Assembly: GCA_045615345.1 (NCBI GenBank)
Contig: JAZLER010000011.1
Location: 1-64,000 of the forward strand
Length of the DNA stretch: 64,000 nt
Direction: 5' to 3'
Source of the DNA: Fumia sp045615345
GTDB lineage: Bacteria; Bacillota; Clostridia; Oscillospirales; Ruminococcaceae
The notes under the pieces are model-generated. The model ran no database searches, was not told where the DNA came from, and worked only from the letters and a program-made list of their open reading frames with translations. A program made the translations under genes and the position numbers. This document shows, piece after piece, positions 25,545-34,993 of this stretch. Every line of letters begins with the position of its first letter. The stretch's first letter is position 1.

Positions 25545-25573
25545 TTGCAAATTTTACTTTTATCGTGTACAAT
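25545..25573 (+). promoter_or_regulatory. Promoter of the aminotransferase gene
   Basis: TTGCAA, 17-bp spacer, TACAAT, about 40 bp before the start codon. Confidence 0.7.
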
Positions 25574-25612
25574 AGATACATTGCGTAAAAGAATACACGG
25601 AGGTATATATAA

Positions 25613-26890
25613 ATGTCCCTGTACAGTGAACTTTCAAGAGAAGAACTTTTAAGTCTTAAAGACTCCCTTTCAAAGGAATACGAGGATATCAAAGCACTTA
25701 ACTTAAAACTCGATATGTCAAGAGGTAAACCGTCCCCTGCTCAGCTTGATCTTTCTATGGATATGTTAAGCTGCCTTACTGCAGAAGATATTGCATCCGT
25801 AACTCCTGATGTAAGAAACTACGGCGGTCTTGAAGGTTTGCCCGAAATGAGAAAGCTCTATGCGGAAATCCTCGGTGTTAAAGATACTGAGGTCTTTGTA
25901 GGCGGAAACTCAAGCCTTAACCTTATGTATGACACTATTTCCAAGGCAATGATTTTTGGTTTTTACAATTCAAAGAAACCCTGGAACAAAGTAAAGAAAA
26001 TCAAATTCCTGTGCCCTGCTCCCGGATATGACCGTCATTTTGCAATTACTGAAGTATTCGGTATCGAAATGATTACAGTTCCTATGACCGATAATGGTCC
26101 TGATATGGATATCGTTGAAAAACTGGTTGCAAAAGATGCTTCAATCAAAGGTATCTGGTGCGTTCCCATGTATTCCAATCCCGAAGGTGTTACCTATTCC
26201 GATGAAACTGTAAAAAGATTTGCAAATATGAAAACAAAAGCAGAAGATTTCAAAATTTTCTGGGACAATGCATACTGTGTTCACCACATTAATGATACCC
26301 ATGATACACTTTTAAATCTGATGGACGAATGTAAAAAAGCAGGAACCGAAGACAGAGTGATGATGTTTGCTTCCACTTCAAAGATTTCCTTCAGTGGTGC
26401 AGGTGTTTCTGTATTCAGCTGCAGCGAAGCAAATATGAAATATCTTGTTAAACATATTTCTATAGAAACAATTGGTTATGACAAAGTTAATCAGCTTCGC
26501 CATCTTAAATACTTCAAAAATGCTGACGGCATTTACGCTCATATGGAAAAACACGCAGCACTTATGAAACCTAAATTTGATGTTGTGTTAAGCTATCTCG
26601 AATCCGAAATCCGTGACCTCGGTGTTGCAGACTGGAAAAATCCTAATGGTGGTTACTTTGTTTCACTCAATGTCCTTGACGGATGTGCAAAGAAAGTAGT
26701 TGCACTCTGCAAAGAAGCAGGAGTTGTCCTCACACCTGCAGGTGCCACTTATCCTTACGGCAAAGACCCTGATGATAAGAATATCCGTATTGCTCCTTCC
26801 TTCCCCTCCCTTGAAGATTTGAAAAAAGCAACCGAGATTTTATGTCTTTCAATAAAACTTGCATCTGTTGAAAAGCTTCTTAACAAATAA
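25613..26890 (+). CDS. PLP-dependent aminotransferase (PF12897-type)
   Basis: 425 residues. The N-terminal LDMSRGKPSPAQLDLS and the fold type I pattern (RNYGGLEGLPEMRKLYAEILG, FWDNAYCVHH, the STSKISFSGAGV segment with the PLP-binding Lys) match the clostridial family often listed as alanine-glyoxylate or aspartate-type aminotransferase. The amino acid substrate cannot be fixed from sequence. GGAGG before ATG; single-gene unit with promoter and terminator. Confidence 0.85.
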   Translation: MSLYSELSREELLSLKDSLSKEYEDIKALNLKLDMSRGKPSPAQLDLSMDMLSCLTAEDIASVTPDVRNYGGLEGLPEMRKLYAEILGVKDTEVFVGGNSSLNLMYDTISKAMIFGFYNSKKPWNKVKKIKFLCPAPGYDRHFAITEVFGIEMITVPMTDNGPDMDIVEKLVAKDASIKGIWCVPMYSNPEGVTYSDETVKRFANMKTKAEDFKIFWDNAYCVHHINDTHDTLLNLMDECKKAGTEDRVMMFASTSKISFSGAGVSVFSCSEANMKYLVKHISIETIGYDKVNQLRHLKYFKNADGIYAHMEKHAALMKPKFDVVLSYLESEIRDLGVADWKNPNGGYFVSLNVLDGCAKKVVALCKEAGVVLTPAGATYPYGKDPDDKNIRIAPSFPSLEDLKKATEILCLSIKLASVEKLLNK

Positions 26891-26896
26891 ATTAAA

Positions 26897-26938
26897 CCCC
26901 TGTAATTATTTTCCAGTTACAGGGGCTTTACTTTTTTA
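26897..26938 (+). terminator. Terminator after the aminotransferase gene
   Basis: CCCCTGTAA/TTACAGGGG stem with an 11-nt loop and a T-rich tail. Confidence 0.8.
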
Positions 26939-26955
26939 AAAGTTTGTGATATAAT
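26927..26955 (+). promoter_or_regulatory. Promoter of the first choline-binding protein gene
   Basis: TTTACT, 17-bp spacer, TGATATAAT extended -10. The -35 overlaps the T tract of the preceding terminator. Confidence 0.55.
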
Positions 26956-26986
26956 GTGTTTACTTATATAAAAGGAGTTGTTTAGG

Positions 26987-28282
26987 ATGAAAAAAACTTT
27001 CTTTAAAAAATTTATTTCATTGGCAGTTGTATTAACAATGGTGCTTTCAACTTGCAGTATCTTTGTTTCTGCAGCAAGTAAATATGATGACAAAGAATAC
27101 ACCATCAGGGTTAACGAAACTGACAGATCTCATTCGTTCACACAAATAAGCAAGAACAGAGCTTACGAAGGTGAAATTATTGAGCTTGATGTTACAATTG
27201 ACGAAGAATATATGCTCGACTACATACTCATTTCCTGGTATGACAATTATGGTAGCAGACAGAAATATCTTTATTTAGAAGATATGCTTGAAGAAGTTCG
27301 TATCCGTGAAGGTTTTGAAGGTATCTGGGAATTCGTAATGCCCGAAGGCCCTGTAAATATCTCTATTTATACTGTAGAAGACTGGCGCAACGAAAGTTTC
27401 TCTATCAACTTTAACGAGAATGAACTCAGAAATGGTGAGCTTTTGTCCTCAAAATACAGAGTAAAATACGGCGATGAAATTACTATCACAGCTATTCCTG
27501 ATTTGGGTTATGCTGTTGGAACTTTGAAAGTCAACCGCAAAGAGCTTACTCCTTACAAAATTAATGTTGACGGCAGTGCTGAGTATGAATATGAAGTCGA
27601 CCTTGACAGAGTTGATATCAAAGCAACATTCGTAAAGGAAGAAAGAGGCGTTTACCCGATTTACCTTGATGTAGAAGATGGCGGTAAAGCTGTTGCAAAC
27701 AAAGTTACTGCAAAAGGTGGCGAAGAAGTAACAATCACAGTTACTCCCGACAACGGTATGATTGTAGACTCTGTTTTGGTTGATAACATCGTTACAAAGG
27801 GAAAAGATAACAAATACACATTCACTATGTCTTATTACCCTGTAAATGTTAATGTTACTTTCAAAAAAGCTCCTGCCGGATATACTCCCTCAGCTCCTTC
27901 CGTTGTTCCTGACAAGCCTTCTGTAAACACATGGGAAAAAGTAGGAAGCTACTGGAAAATCAAGAAAACAGACGGCACATATGCAACAGGCTGGCAGAAA
28001 ATGGATGGTCAGTGGTATTACCTCGACAGAGCAGGTGATATGCTTACGGGCTGGCAGATGTTAGACGGAAAATGGTATTTCCTTAAAAATTCAGGAAATA
28101 TGGCAACATCCTGGCAGATTATCGGTGGTAGCTGGTTCTACTTCAAAGGTGACGGCTCTATGGCAACAGGCTGGGCACTCTCTGGTAACAAATGGTACTA
28201 TTTCTATTCTGACGGAAGAATGGCTTCCTCAACAACTATCGGCAGTTATAAATTGGGTGCTGATGGTGCATGGATTAAATAA
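26987..28282 (+). CDS. Secreted surface protein with InlB-like and choline-binding-type repeats
   Basis: 431 residues. Signal peptide (about 1-30, ending FVSAA), a beta-rich middle with divergent InlB B-repeat-like units (for example GGEEVTITVTPDNGMIVDSV, ending KYTFTM), a Pro/Ser linker near 310, then four aromatic cell-wall-binding repeats (GWQKMDGQWYYLD, GWQMLDGKWYFLK and so on) at about 320-420. Likely exported and held on the cell surface by the repeats. The start ATG has AAAGGAG 9 bp upstream; a TTG three codons earlier overlaps the spacer. Ligand unknown. Confidence 0.82.
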   Translation: MKKTFFKKFISLAVVLTMVLSTCSIFVSAASKYDDKEYTIRVNETDRSHSFTQISKNRAYEGEIIELDVTIDEEYMLDYILISWYDNYGSRQKYLYLEDMLEEVRIREGFEGIWEFVMPEGPVNISIYTVEDWRNESFSINFNENELRNGELLSSKYRVKYGDEITITAIPDLGYAVGTLKVNRKELTPYKINVDGSAEYEYEVDLDRVDIKATFVKEERGVYPIYLDVEDGGKAVANKVTAKGGEEVTITVTPDNGMIVDSVLVDNIVTKGKDNKYTFTMSYYPVNVNVTFKKAPAGYTPSAPSVVPDKPSVNTWEKVGSYWKIKKTDGTYATGWQKMDGQWYYLDRAGDMLTGWQMLDGKWYFLKNSGNMATSWQIIGGSWFYFKGDGSMATGWALSGNKWYYFYSDGRMASSTTIGSYKLGADGAWIK

Positions 28283-28288
28283 TTTTGA

Positions 28289-28319
28289 TTCCCTTCTTTC
28301 ACGGAAGGGAATTTTTTTT
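28289..28319 (+). terminator. Terminator after the first choline-binding protein gene
   Basis: TTCCCTTC/GAAGGGAA stem with a T8 run. Confidence 0.88.
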
Positions 28320-28339
28320 GCATTTTTTTAAAAAAACTC

Positions 28340-28368
28340 TCCACATTTTTACATTTTTGTGTTATTAT
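28340..28368 (+). promoter_or_regulatory. Promoter of the second choline-binding protein gene
   Basis: TCCACA, 17-bp spacer, TGTTATTAT extended -10. Confidence 0.55.
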
Positions 28369-28398
28369 GGTTTTATACGAATTAAAGGAGTGTTTTGA

Positions 28399-29592
28399 AT
28401 GAAAAAAATTATTTCTTTGTTGATTCTTTTGACCGTTACTTTTTCTTGTCTTTCCTTTACAGTTAACGCAGAAGCTGAATATAAGGTAAGCGTTTCTAAC
28501 GGCAGTACAGGTATTGTTACCATTACAGCTGATAAAGAAACTGCAAAAGAAGGCGAAACAGTAACCTTTTCGGCAACTGTCACCGATGACTATCTTCTCA
28601 AAGGGCTTTTTGTTTCCTACAAGGAAAATGGTGAAACCAAAAAGACTGAGCTTATTTCCAAAAACGGCAAGACATATAAGTTTGATATGCCCGCAGCCGA
28701 TGTAAGAGCTCACGCTACCGTTGAGAAAAACTGGCACAACGAAAAAGTTGAACTTGATTTCTCCCACGAATACGGATATGGTGAGGTTTTCCTCAATCAG
28801 TATTACGCTTACTATGGTGACAAACTTGAAATCAGGGTAAAACCTAAAAAAGATATGGCTGTTGAGTATGTAAAAGTAAACGAAATTGAGTTACCTCTTG
28901 AAAATATGGCAGATGGTATGTACTACTATACATACACAGTTGATGCGCGCAGAGTAGAAATCGATGTAAAATTCCGTAAAGCATCTTCAACCCTTTACAA
29001 AATTAGTATTGATAACCGTGTAGGTGGCACAGGTTTTTCTGATAAGAAGAACGCAAACCCCGGTGATACAGTAACAATTACAGTAAAACCAAACCCCGGT
29101 AAAGATTTTGTAACAGTAACTTGTGACAACAAGGTAATCAGCGGAAAAGATAACAAATATACCTTTACAATGCCCGACCACAATGTAACAGTTGATATTA
29201 TCTGTACTGCTGAAGCTTCCACACCCGAAAAGCCCACATGGGAACAGCTTGGTGGTAAATGGAAACTCAAAGGTGTTAACGGCAAATACATTATCGGTTG
29301 GTACAAGATGGGTTCCGACTGGTACTTTTTAGATAACGCAGGCAATATGGTAACAGGCTGGGTTAAGAGCAAAAATATCTGGTACTATATGAATTCAGAT
29401 GGTGCTATGGAAACCGGCTGGGTTAAAGACAATGGTAGCTGGTATTTTATAGACTCAACAGGTGCTATGAAAACAGGCTGGATTTCATCAGGTAACAAAT
29501 GGTATTACCTCTATGAAAGCGGTAAAATGGCTGTTGACACCTATATTGACAACCAGTATAAAATCGGTGCTGACGGTGCCTGGATAAGATAA
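28399..29592 (+). CDS. Paralogous secreted surface protein with choline-binding-type repeats
   Basis: 397 residues with the same plan as the gene just upstream: signal peptide (1-24), beta-rich InlB-like repeats, a short Pro-rich linker near 275, then four W/Y repeats (GWYKMGSDWYFLD, GWVKDNGSWYFID) and a closing GADGAWIR that mirrors GADGAWIK of the neighbour. Both share the string GKDNKYTFTM. The pair looks like a tandem duplication with later divergence, each copy keeping its own promoter and terminator. Confidence 0.82.
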   Translation: MKKIISLLILLTVTFSCLSFTVNAEAEYKVSVSNGSTGIVTITADKETAKEGETVTFSATVTDDYLLKGLFVSYKENGETKKTELISKNGKTYKFDMPAADVRAHATVEKNWHNEKVELDFSHEYGYGEVFLNQYYAYYGDKLEIRVKPKKDMAVEYVKVNEIELPLENMADGMYYYTYTVDARRVEIDVKFRKASSTLYKISIDNRVGGTGFSDKKNANPGDTVTITVKPNPGKDFVTVTCDNKVISGKDNKYTFTMPDHNVTVDIICTAEASTPEKPTWEQLGGKWKLKGVNGKYIIGWYKMGSDWYFLDNAGNMVTGWVKSKNIWYYMNSDGAMETGWVKDNGSWYFIDSTGAMKTGWISSGNKWYYLYESGKMAVDTYIDNQYKIGADGAWIR

Positions 29593-29598
29593 CTCCCT

Positions 29599-29625
29599 CC
29601 CCCTTCATCCGAAGGGGGATTTTTG
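29599..29625 (+). terminator. Terminator after the second choline-binding protein gene
   Basis: CCCCCTTC/GAAGGGGG with a 4-nt loop and a T5 run. Confidence 0.88.
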
Positions 29626-29654
29626 TTGACAAAAAAGCGGAAATGTTGTATTAT
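29626..29654 (+). promoter_or_regulatory. Promoter of trpB
   Basis: TTGACA, 17-bp spacer, TATTAT, about 30 bp before the start codon. Confidence 0.8.
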
Positions 29655-29684
29655 TAGAGGGTATGATGTAAAAGGAGAGTTACT

Positions 29685-30929
29685 ATGAACAAATATAAAG
29701 ATTTTGATAACTATTTAAAAGAATATCCGTCAAAAGACGGATATTTTGGTGAATACGGCGGTGCATTTTTACCCGATGCGCTCGTTCCTGCTTTTAAAGA
29801 AGCTGATGATGCATATGAAGCTATCTGCCATTCTGCGCAGTTTATTAACGAGCTTCGCAGAATTCGCAAGGAATTCCAGGGCAGACCTACTCCCGTATAC
29901 CATTGCGAAAGGCTTTCAAAACTTTTCGGCAACTGCCAGATTTACTTGAAACGCGAGGACTTAAACCACACCGGTGCACATAAGTTGAACCACTGTATGG
30001 GTGAAGGTTTGCTTGCAAAATATATGGGCAAGAAAAAACTTATAGCTGAAACAGGTGCAGGTCAGCACGGTGTTGCTCTTGCAACTGCTGCTGCATACTT
30101 CGGTATGGAATGTGACATTTATATGGGTGAAGTTGATATTGCAAAACAGCACCCCAATGTTATCAGAATGAAGATGCTCGGTGCTAATGTTATCCCCGTA
30201 ACTCACGGACTTAAAACTTTGAAAGAAGCAGTAGATGCCGCATACGAAGCATATCTTAAAGAATATGACCACGCAATTTACTGCATCGGTTCTTGTCTTG
30301 GTGCTCACCCCTTCCCCAAAATTGTAAGGGATTTCCAGTCTGTAATCGGTATCGAAGCAAGAGAACAGTTCCTCGAAATGACAGGAATTATGCCTGATGC
30401 AATTTGCGCTTGTGTAGGTGGCGGTTCAAACTCTCTTGGAATGTTTACTCCTTTCCTTGCAGACCCCGTTGAGATTTACGGCGTTGAACCCCTCGGTAAG
30501 GGTGAAAATGTTGGCGACCATGCCGCTACAATGAAATTCGGTACAAAAGGCAGACTTCACGGCTTTGAAAGTTATCTTTTGCAGGACGAAAACGGCGAAC
30601 CTTTGCCTGTTTATTCTATTGCAAGCGGACTTGACTACCCTGGTGTAGGCCCTGAACATGCACATTTAAGAGATTGTGGCCGTGTTCATTATGAGGCTGT
30701 AACTGACGAAGAAGCTATGGAAGCATTCTTCCTTTTAAGCCGTTACGAAGGTATCATTCCTGCTATTGAAAGTGCACACGCAGTAGCTTATGCTATCAAA
30801 TATGCAAAAGAACACAAGTCAGGTTCTATCCTTGCATGTCTTTCCGGCAGAGGTGACAAAGATATCGACTATGTGTACGAAAAATATGGTTGCGGTGAAA
30901 AATTCAAACTTGATTATGATGTAAAATAA
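29685..30929 (+). CDS. trpB: Tryptophan synthase beta chain
   Basis: TrpB makes tryptophan from indole and serine with PLP. 414 residues. Seen: RPTPVYHCERLSK, the PLP Lys in KREDLNHTGAHKLNH, AETGAGQHGVA, the CVGGGSNSLGMF phosphate loop and SGRGDKD near the C-terminus. The HTGAHK motif places it in the TrpB1 type. It stands alone: no trpA or other trp gene is within the window and no T-box or TRAP leader fits in the 90-bp gap upstream. It may serve indole salvage, or trpA lies elsewhere. Confidence 0.92.
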   Translation: MNKYKDFDNYLKEYPSKDGYFGEYGGAFLPDALVPAFKEADDAYEAICHSAQFINELRRIRKEFQGRPTPVYHCERLSKLFGNCQIYLKREDLNHTGAHKLNHCMGEGLLAKYMGKKKLIAETGAGQHGVALATAAAYFGMECDIYMGEVDIAKQHPNVIRMKMLGANVIPVTHGLKTLKEAVDAAYEAYLKEYDHAIYCIGSCLGAHPFPKIVRDFQSVIGIEAREQFLEMTGIMPDAICACVGGGSNSLGMFTPFLADPVEIYGVEPLGKGENVGDHAATMKFGTKGRLHGFESYLLQDENGEPLPVYSIASGLDYPGVGPEHAHLRDCGRVHYEAVTDEEAMEAFFLLSRYEGIIPAIESAHAVAYAIKYAKEHKSGSILACLSGRGDKDIDYVYEKYGCGEKFKLDYDVK

Positions 30930-30935
30930 TTTTTT

Positions 30936-30968
30936 GAGGGAATTTTTAAAAATTCCCTCTTTTATTTT
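30936..30968 (+). terminator. Terminator after trpB
   Basis: 12-bp perfect stem GAGGGAATTTTT/AAAAATTCCCTC followed by a T-rich tail. Confidence 0.85.
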
Positions 30969-30978
30969 GCAAAATTGA

Positions 30979-31007
30979 TTGATTATTGCTGAGTTTTGTG
31001 ATATAAT
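30979..31007 (+). promoter_or_regulatory. Promoter of acn-icd-rex
   Basis: TTGATT, 17-bp spacer, TGATATAAT extended -10, about 40 bp before acn. No clear Rex operator (TTGTTAA inverted repeat) is visible here. Confidence 0.65.
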
Positions 31008-31049
31008 AAAATTTGATTTTTAAATGTATAAAAGAAAGGAAGTACCCAA

Positions 31050-32984
31050 ATGGGATACACAATTGCTGAAAAAATTATTAAAGCTCACTTAGTTGATGGT
31101 GAAATGGTAAAAGGTACCGAAATTGGTATCAGAATTGACCAGACTTTAACTCAGGACGCAACAGGTACTATGGCTTATCTTGAATTTGAAGCTATGGGCG
31201 TAAAAAGAGTTAAAACCGAAAAAAGTGTTGCTTACATAGACCACAATACATTGCAGTCAGGATTTGAAAACGCAGATGACCATCGTTTTATCGGCTCTGT
31301 TGCAAAAAAACATGGTATTTACTTCTCCCGTCCCGGTAACGGTATTTGCCATCAGGTACAGCTTGAACGCTTTGCAATTCCCGGAAAAACTCTGATTGGT
31401 TCTGACAGCCATACTCCTACTGCAGGCGGTATCGGAAGTTTTGCTTGCGGTGCAGGCGGACTTGATGTTGCTGTTGCAATGGGCGGTGGTGCCTACTATA
31501 TCACTATGCCTTATATGGTAAGAATTAACCTCACAGGAAAACTCAACTCCTGGGTCAGTGCTAAAGATGTAATCCTGGAAGTTTTGAGAATTTTATCCGT
31601 TAAAGGCGGCGTTGGAAAAGTTATTGAGTACGGCGGAGAAGGTGTTAAAACCCTCTCTGTACCTGAACGCGCTACAATTACAAATATGGGTGCAGAACTC
31701 GGTGCTACTACTTCCATCTTCCCCTCTGACGAAACTACAAAGGCTTTCCTTAAAGCTCAGGGCAGAGAAAGTGACTGGGTTGAGCTTACTCCCGATGAAG
31801 ATGCAGTTTACGATGAAGTTTATAATATAAACCTCTCCGAACTCAAGCCTCTGGCTGCTTGCCCTCACTCTCCTGACAATATCAAATCAATCGAAAGCCT
31901 CAGCGGTGAAAAAATCGATCAGGTTTGTATCGGTTCCTGTACAAACTCATCTTATCACGATATGATGAAAGTGGCTCACATCCTTAAGGGTAAAAAAGTT
32001 CACCCCGATGTAAGCCTTGCTATCGCTCCCGGTTCAAAACAGGTACTTAATATGCTCGCATTGAATGGTGCTCTTGCTGACCTTATCGGCGCAGGTGCAA
32101 GAATTCTTGAATCTGCCTGTGGTCCTTGTATTGGTATGGGACAGTCCCCCAATTCCAAAGGTATTTCTTTAAGAACCTTCAACCGTAACTTTGAAGGCAG
32201 AAGTGGTACAAAAGATGCAGGCGTTTACCTTGTAAGCCCCGAAACTGCTGCTGCATCTGCTCTGACAGGCGTTTTCACCGACCCCACTACTTTAGGTGAT
32301 ATGCCTTATATTCCTATGCCCGAACAGTTCCTCATCAACGACAATATGGTTGAACCTCCCGTTGATGAAAAAGATATGGACACAGTTGTTGTTTTGCGTG
32401 GACCTAACATCAAACCCTTCCCCACTACAACTCCTCTTGACGAAACTATCGACTGTGATGTAATTTTAAAAGTCGGTGACAACATCACAACCGACCACAT
32501 TATGCCTGCTGGTGCTAAGATTCTCCCCTATCGTTCCAATATTCCTCACCTTTCTCAGTACTGTTTTGCGGTATGCGATGAATCTTTCCCCGAACGCGCC
32601 AAAGCGGCAGGAAAAGGTATTATTATCGGTGGCAGTAACTACGGCCAGGGTTCTTCCCGTGAACACGCGGCTTTGGTTCCGTTGTATCTCGGAATTAAAG
32701 CAGTTATCGTAAAAAGTTTTGCCCGTATCCATAAACAGAATCTTGTAAATGCAGGTATTCTTCCTCTCACATTCAAAAATGAGGCAGATTACGATGTTGT
32801 TTCCCAGGGCGATGCTATCGCGCTCAATGACATCCGCAAAGCTATTATAAACGATGAGGAAATTTTCTTAACACTCAAAGACGGCAAAAAAATTCCTCTT
32901 ATCTGCGACCTCAGTGGTCGTGCCAAGGACATTCTCCTTGCAGGCGGACTCCTCAATTACACTAAAGAACAAAGCGAAAAATAA
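31050..32984 (+). CDS. acn: Aconitate hydratase
   Basis: Aconitase converts citrate to isocitrate. 644 residues, the shorter single-chain type. [4Fe-4S] ligands are in CIGSCTNSSY and SACGPCIGMG. Other signatures: GSDSHTPTAGGIG near residue 118, the swivel-domain GDNITTDHIMPAG, and YGQGSSREHAA near residue 530. AAAGGAAG precedes the start. First gene of an operon with NADP-isocitrate dehydrogenase, so together they make 2-oxoglutarate from citrate for glutamate synthesis. Confidence 0.95.
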   Translation: MGYTIAEKIIKAHLVDGEMVKGTEIGIRIDQTLTQDATGTMAYLEFEAMGVKRVKTEKSVAYIDHNTLQSGFENADDHRFIGSVAKKHGIYFSRPGNGICHQVQLERFAIPGKTLIGSDSHTPTAGGIGSFACGAGGLDVAVAMGGGAYYITMPYMVRINLTGKLNSWVSAKDVILEVLRILSVKGGVGKVIEYGGEGVKTLSVPERATITNMGAELGATTSIFPSDETTKAFLKAQGRESDWVELTPDEDAVYDEVYNINLSELKPLAACPHSPDNIKSIESLSGEKIDQVCIGSCTNSSYHDMMKVAHILKGKKVHPDVSLAIAPGSKQVLNMLALNGALADLIGAGARILESACGPCIGMGQSPNSKGISLRTFNRNFEGRSGTKDAGVYLVSPETAAASALTGVFTDPTTLGDMPYIPMPEQFLINDNMVEPPVDEKDMDTVVVLRGPNIKPFPTTTPLDETIDCDVILKVGDNITTDHIMPAGAKILPYRSNIPHLSQYCFAVCDESFPERAKAAGKGIIIGGSNYGQGSSREHAALVPLYLGIKAVIVKSFARIHKQNLVNAGILPLTFKNEADYDVVSQGDAIALNDIRKAIINDEEIFLTLKDGKKIPLICDLSGRAKDILLAGGLLNYTKEQSEK

Positions 32985-33000
32985 GAAAGGGAGCATTTAA

Positions 33001-34212
33001 ATGGCTGACAAAATTAAAATGACGACTCCTCTCGTTGAGATGGATGGAGACGAAATGACAAGAATTATGTGGCAGATGATTAAGGATATTCTTCTTTTGC
33101 CATATATTGACCTTAAAACTGAGTACTATGATTTAGGTCTTGTTAAACGCAATGAAACCAACGACCAGATCACAATTGACTCTGCAAACGCTACCAAAAA
33201 ATACGGAGTTGCAGTAAAATGCGCTACTATTACCCCCAATGCTGCTCGTATGCCTGAGTACAATCTCAAAGAGATGTGGAAATCCCCTAACGGCACTATC
33301 AGAGCTATGCTCGATGGTACTGTTTTCAGAGCTCCTATTATCGTAAAAGGTATTACTCCTTTTATTCCCTCCTGGACAAAACCCATAACAATTGCCCGTC
33401 ACGCTTACGGTGATATTTATAAAAACTCCGAGCTCCAGGTTCCTGCAAACGCAAAAGCTGAGCTCGTTGTTACCGATAAAGACGGCAACGAAACAAGAAA
33501 GCTCATCCACGATTTTAAATCTGAAGGTATCATTCAGGGCGTACATAATGTTGATGAATCTATCGCTTCTTTTGCAAGAAGCTGTATGAATTTTGCCCTT
33601 GATACAAAGCAGGATTTGTGGTTTGCTTCAAAGGATACAATTTCTAAAATCTATGACCATCGTTTTAAAGATATCTTTAACGAAGTTTATGAAAACGAAT
33701 ACAAAGAAAAATTTGAAGCTGCAGGTATTGAATATTTCTACACACTCATTGACGATGCCGTTGCACGCGTTATCCGTTCCGAAGGCGGTTATATCTGGGC
33801 TTGTAAAAACTATGACGGCGATGTAATGTCCGATATGGTTGCTACTGCATTCGGAAGCCTCGGTCTTATGACATCTGTGTTGGTTTCTCCCGATGGCGTT
33901 TACGAATACGAAGCAGCACACGGTACTGTTCAGCGCCATTACTACAAACATCTTAAAGGCGAAAAAACATCTTCAAACTCTATGGCTACCATCTTTGCGT
34001 GGACAGGTGCTTTGCGTAAACGCGGTGAGCTTGATAATCTGCCCGAACTTTGTGCATTTGCCGACAAACTTGAAAAAGCATCAGTTCAGACAATCGAAGA
34101 AGGCGTTATGACAGGTGACCTTATTCCCCTTTGCTCACTTGAAAACAAGCAGAAAGTTGACACAGAAACTTTCCTCCGTGAAATTGATTTGCGTCTTAAA
34201 AAACTTTTGTAA
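33001..34212 (+). CDS. icd: NADP-dependent isocitrate dehydrogenase
   Basis: 403 residues of the subfamily II type shared with eukaryotic cytosolic enzymes: VEMDGDEMTRIMW at the N-terminus, KSPNGTIRAMLDGTVFR substrate-binding segment, DDAVARVIRSEGGYIWACKNYDGDV-type core and AAHGTVQRHYYKH for NADP. It oxidatively decarboxylates isocitrate to 2-oxoglutarate and gives NADPH. Sits 16 bp after acn with AAAGGGAG as ribosome site and 8 bp before rex. Confidence 0.95.
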   Translation: MADKIKMTTPLVEMDGDEMTRIMWQMIKDILLLPYIDLKTEYYDLGLVKRNETNDQITIDSANATKKYGVAVKCATITPNAARMPEYNLKEMWKSPNGTIRAMLDGTVFRAPIIVKGITPFIPSWTKPITIARHAYGDIYKNSELQVPANAKAELVVTDKDGNETRKLIHDFKSEGIIQGVHNVDESIASFARSCMNFALDTKQDLWFASKDTISKIYDHRFKDIFNEVYENEYKEKFEAAGIEYFYTLIDDAVARVIRSEGGYIWACKNYDGDVMSDMVATAFGSLGLMTSVLVSPDGVYEYEAAHGTVQRHYYKHLKGEKTSSNSMATIFAWTGALRKRGELDNLPELCAFADKLEKASVQTIEEGVMTGDLIPLCSLENKQKVDTETFLREIDLRLKKLL

Positions 34213-34220
34213 GGAGATTT

Positions 34221-34862
34221 ATGATGGCAAGAGGTAATGTTTCTTTATCAGTTATCAGGCGTCTTCCCCGTTACCATCGTTTTTTGCGTGAGCTTTTGAA
34301 TAGCGACACCGTGCGTATTTCCTCAGGCGACCTCGCTGAAAGAATGGGGCTCACTGCCTCGCAAATCCGCCAGGATTTAAACTGTTTTGGTGGTTTTGGT
34401 CAGCAGGGCTACGGATATAACGTAAAAGCTTTGTATGATGAAATCAGCAGAATTTTAGGTCTTGGTATTCCCAGAAAAGCTATTTTGCTCGGTGCAGGTA
34501 ATTTAGGACGAGCTGTTATTGAGCATATGGACTTTTCAGGCAGAGGCATTGATGTAATCGGCATTTTTGATATCGACAAAAGTCTTGTGGGTAAAACTGT
34601 AGGAAATGTTGAAATTTTTGACAGCGATTCAATTTCTGAGTTCTGTGAGAAAAACTCCCCTACTGTTGCAATTTTGTGTATTCCCAAAGAATCCGCAATC
34701 AAACAGGCTGATATCCTTATCTCACACGGAATCAAAGCATTCTGGAACTTCAGTCATTACGATTTAACCATTGATTATGATGGTATTGCAGTTGAGAATG
34801 TTCATTTAGGCGACAGCCTTTCAATTCTTTGTTATAAGATAAAAGAACTTGAAAATAACTAA
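34221..34862 (+). CDS. rex: Redox-sensing transcriptional repressor Rex
   Basis: 213 residues: N-terminal winged helix (SSGDLAERMGLTASQIRQDLNCFGGFG) and a Rossmann domain with GAGNLGRAVIEH near residue 92 that binds NADH/NAD+. Rex represses fermentation and redox genes until NADH rises. Two ATGs in tandem are possible starts; the second, at 34224, has the better spacing from AAGGAG. Its position as third gene of acn-icd-rex links redox sensing to the oxidative branch that makes 2-oxoglutarate. Confidence 0.95.
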   Translation: MMARGNVSLSVIRRLPRYHRFLRELLNSDTVRISSGDLAERMGLTASQIRQDLNCFGGFGQQGYGYNVKALYDEISRILGLGIPRKAILLGAGNLGRAVIEHMDFSGRGIDVIGIFDIDKSLVGKTVGNVEIFDSDSISEFCEKNSPTVAILCIPKESAIKQADILISHGIKAFWNFSHYDLTIDYDGIAVENVHLGDSLSILCYKIKELENN

Positions 34863-34869
34863 TTTCATC

Positions 34870-34898
34870 TTGACAAATTCACGCAAAAGAGGTATAAT
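34870..34898 (+). promoter_or_regulatory. Promoter of tRNA-Pro
   Basis: TTGACA, 17-bp spacer, TATAAT: perfect consensus, 18 bp before the tRNA. Confidence 0.88.
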
Positions 34899-34916
34899 TT
34901 TCTTTGCGTGATATTT

Positions 34917-34993
<77 letters not shown>

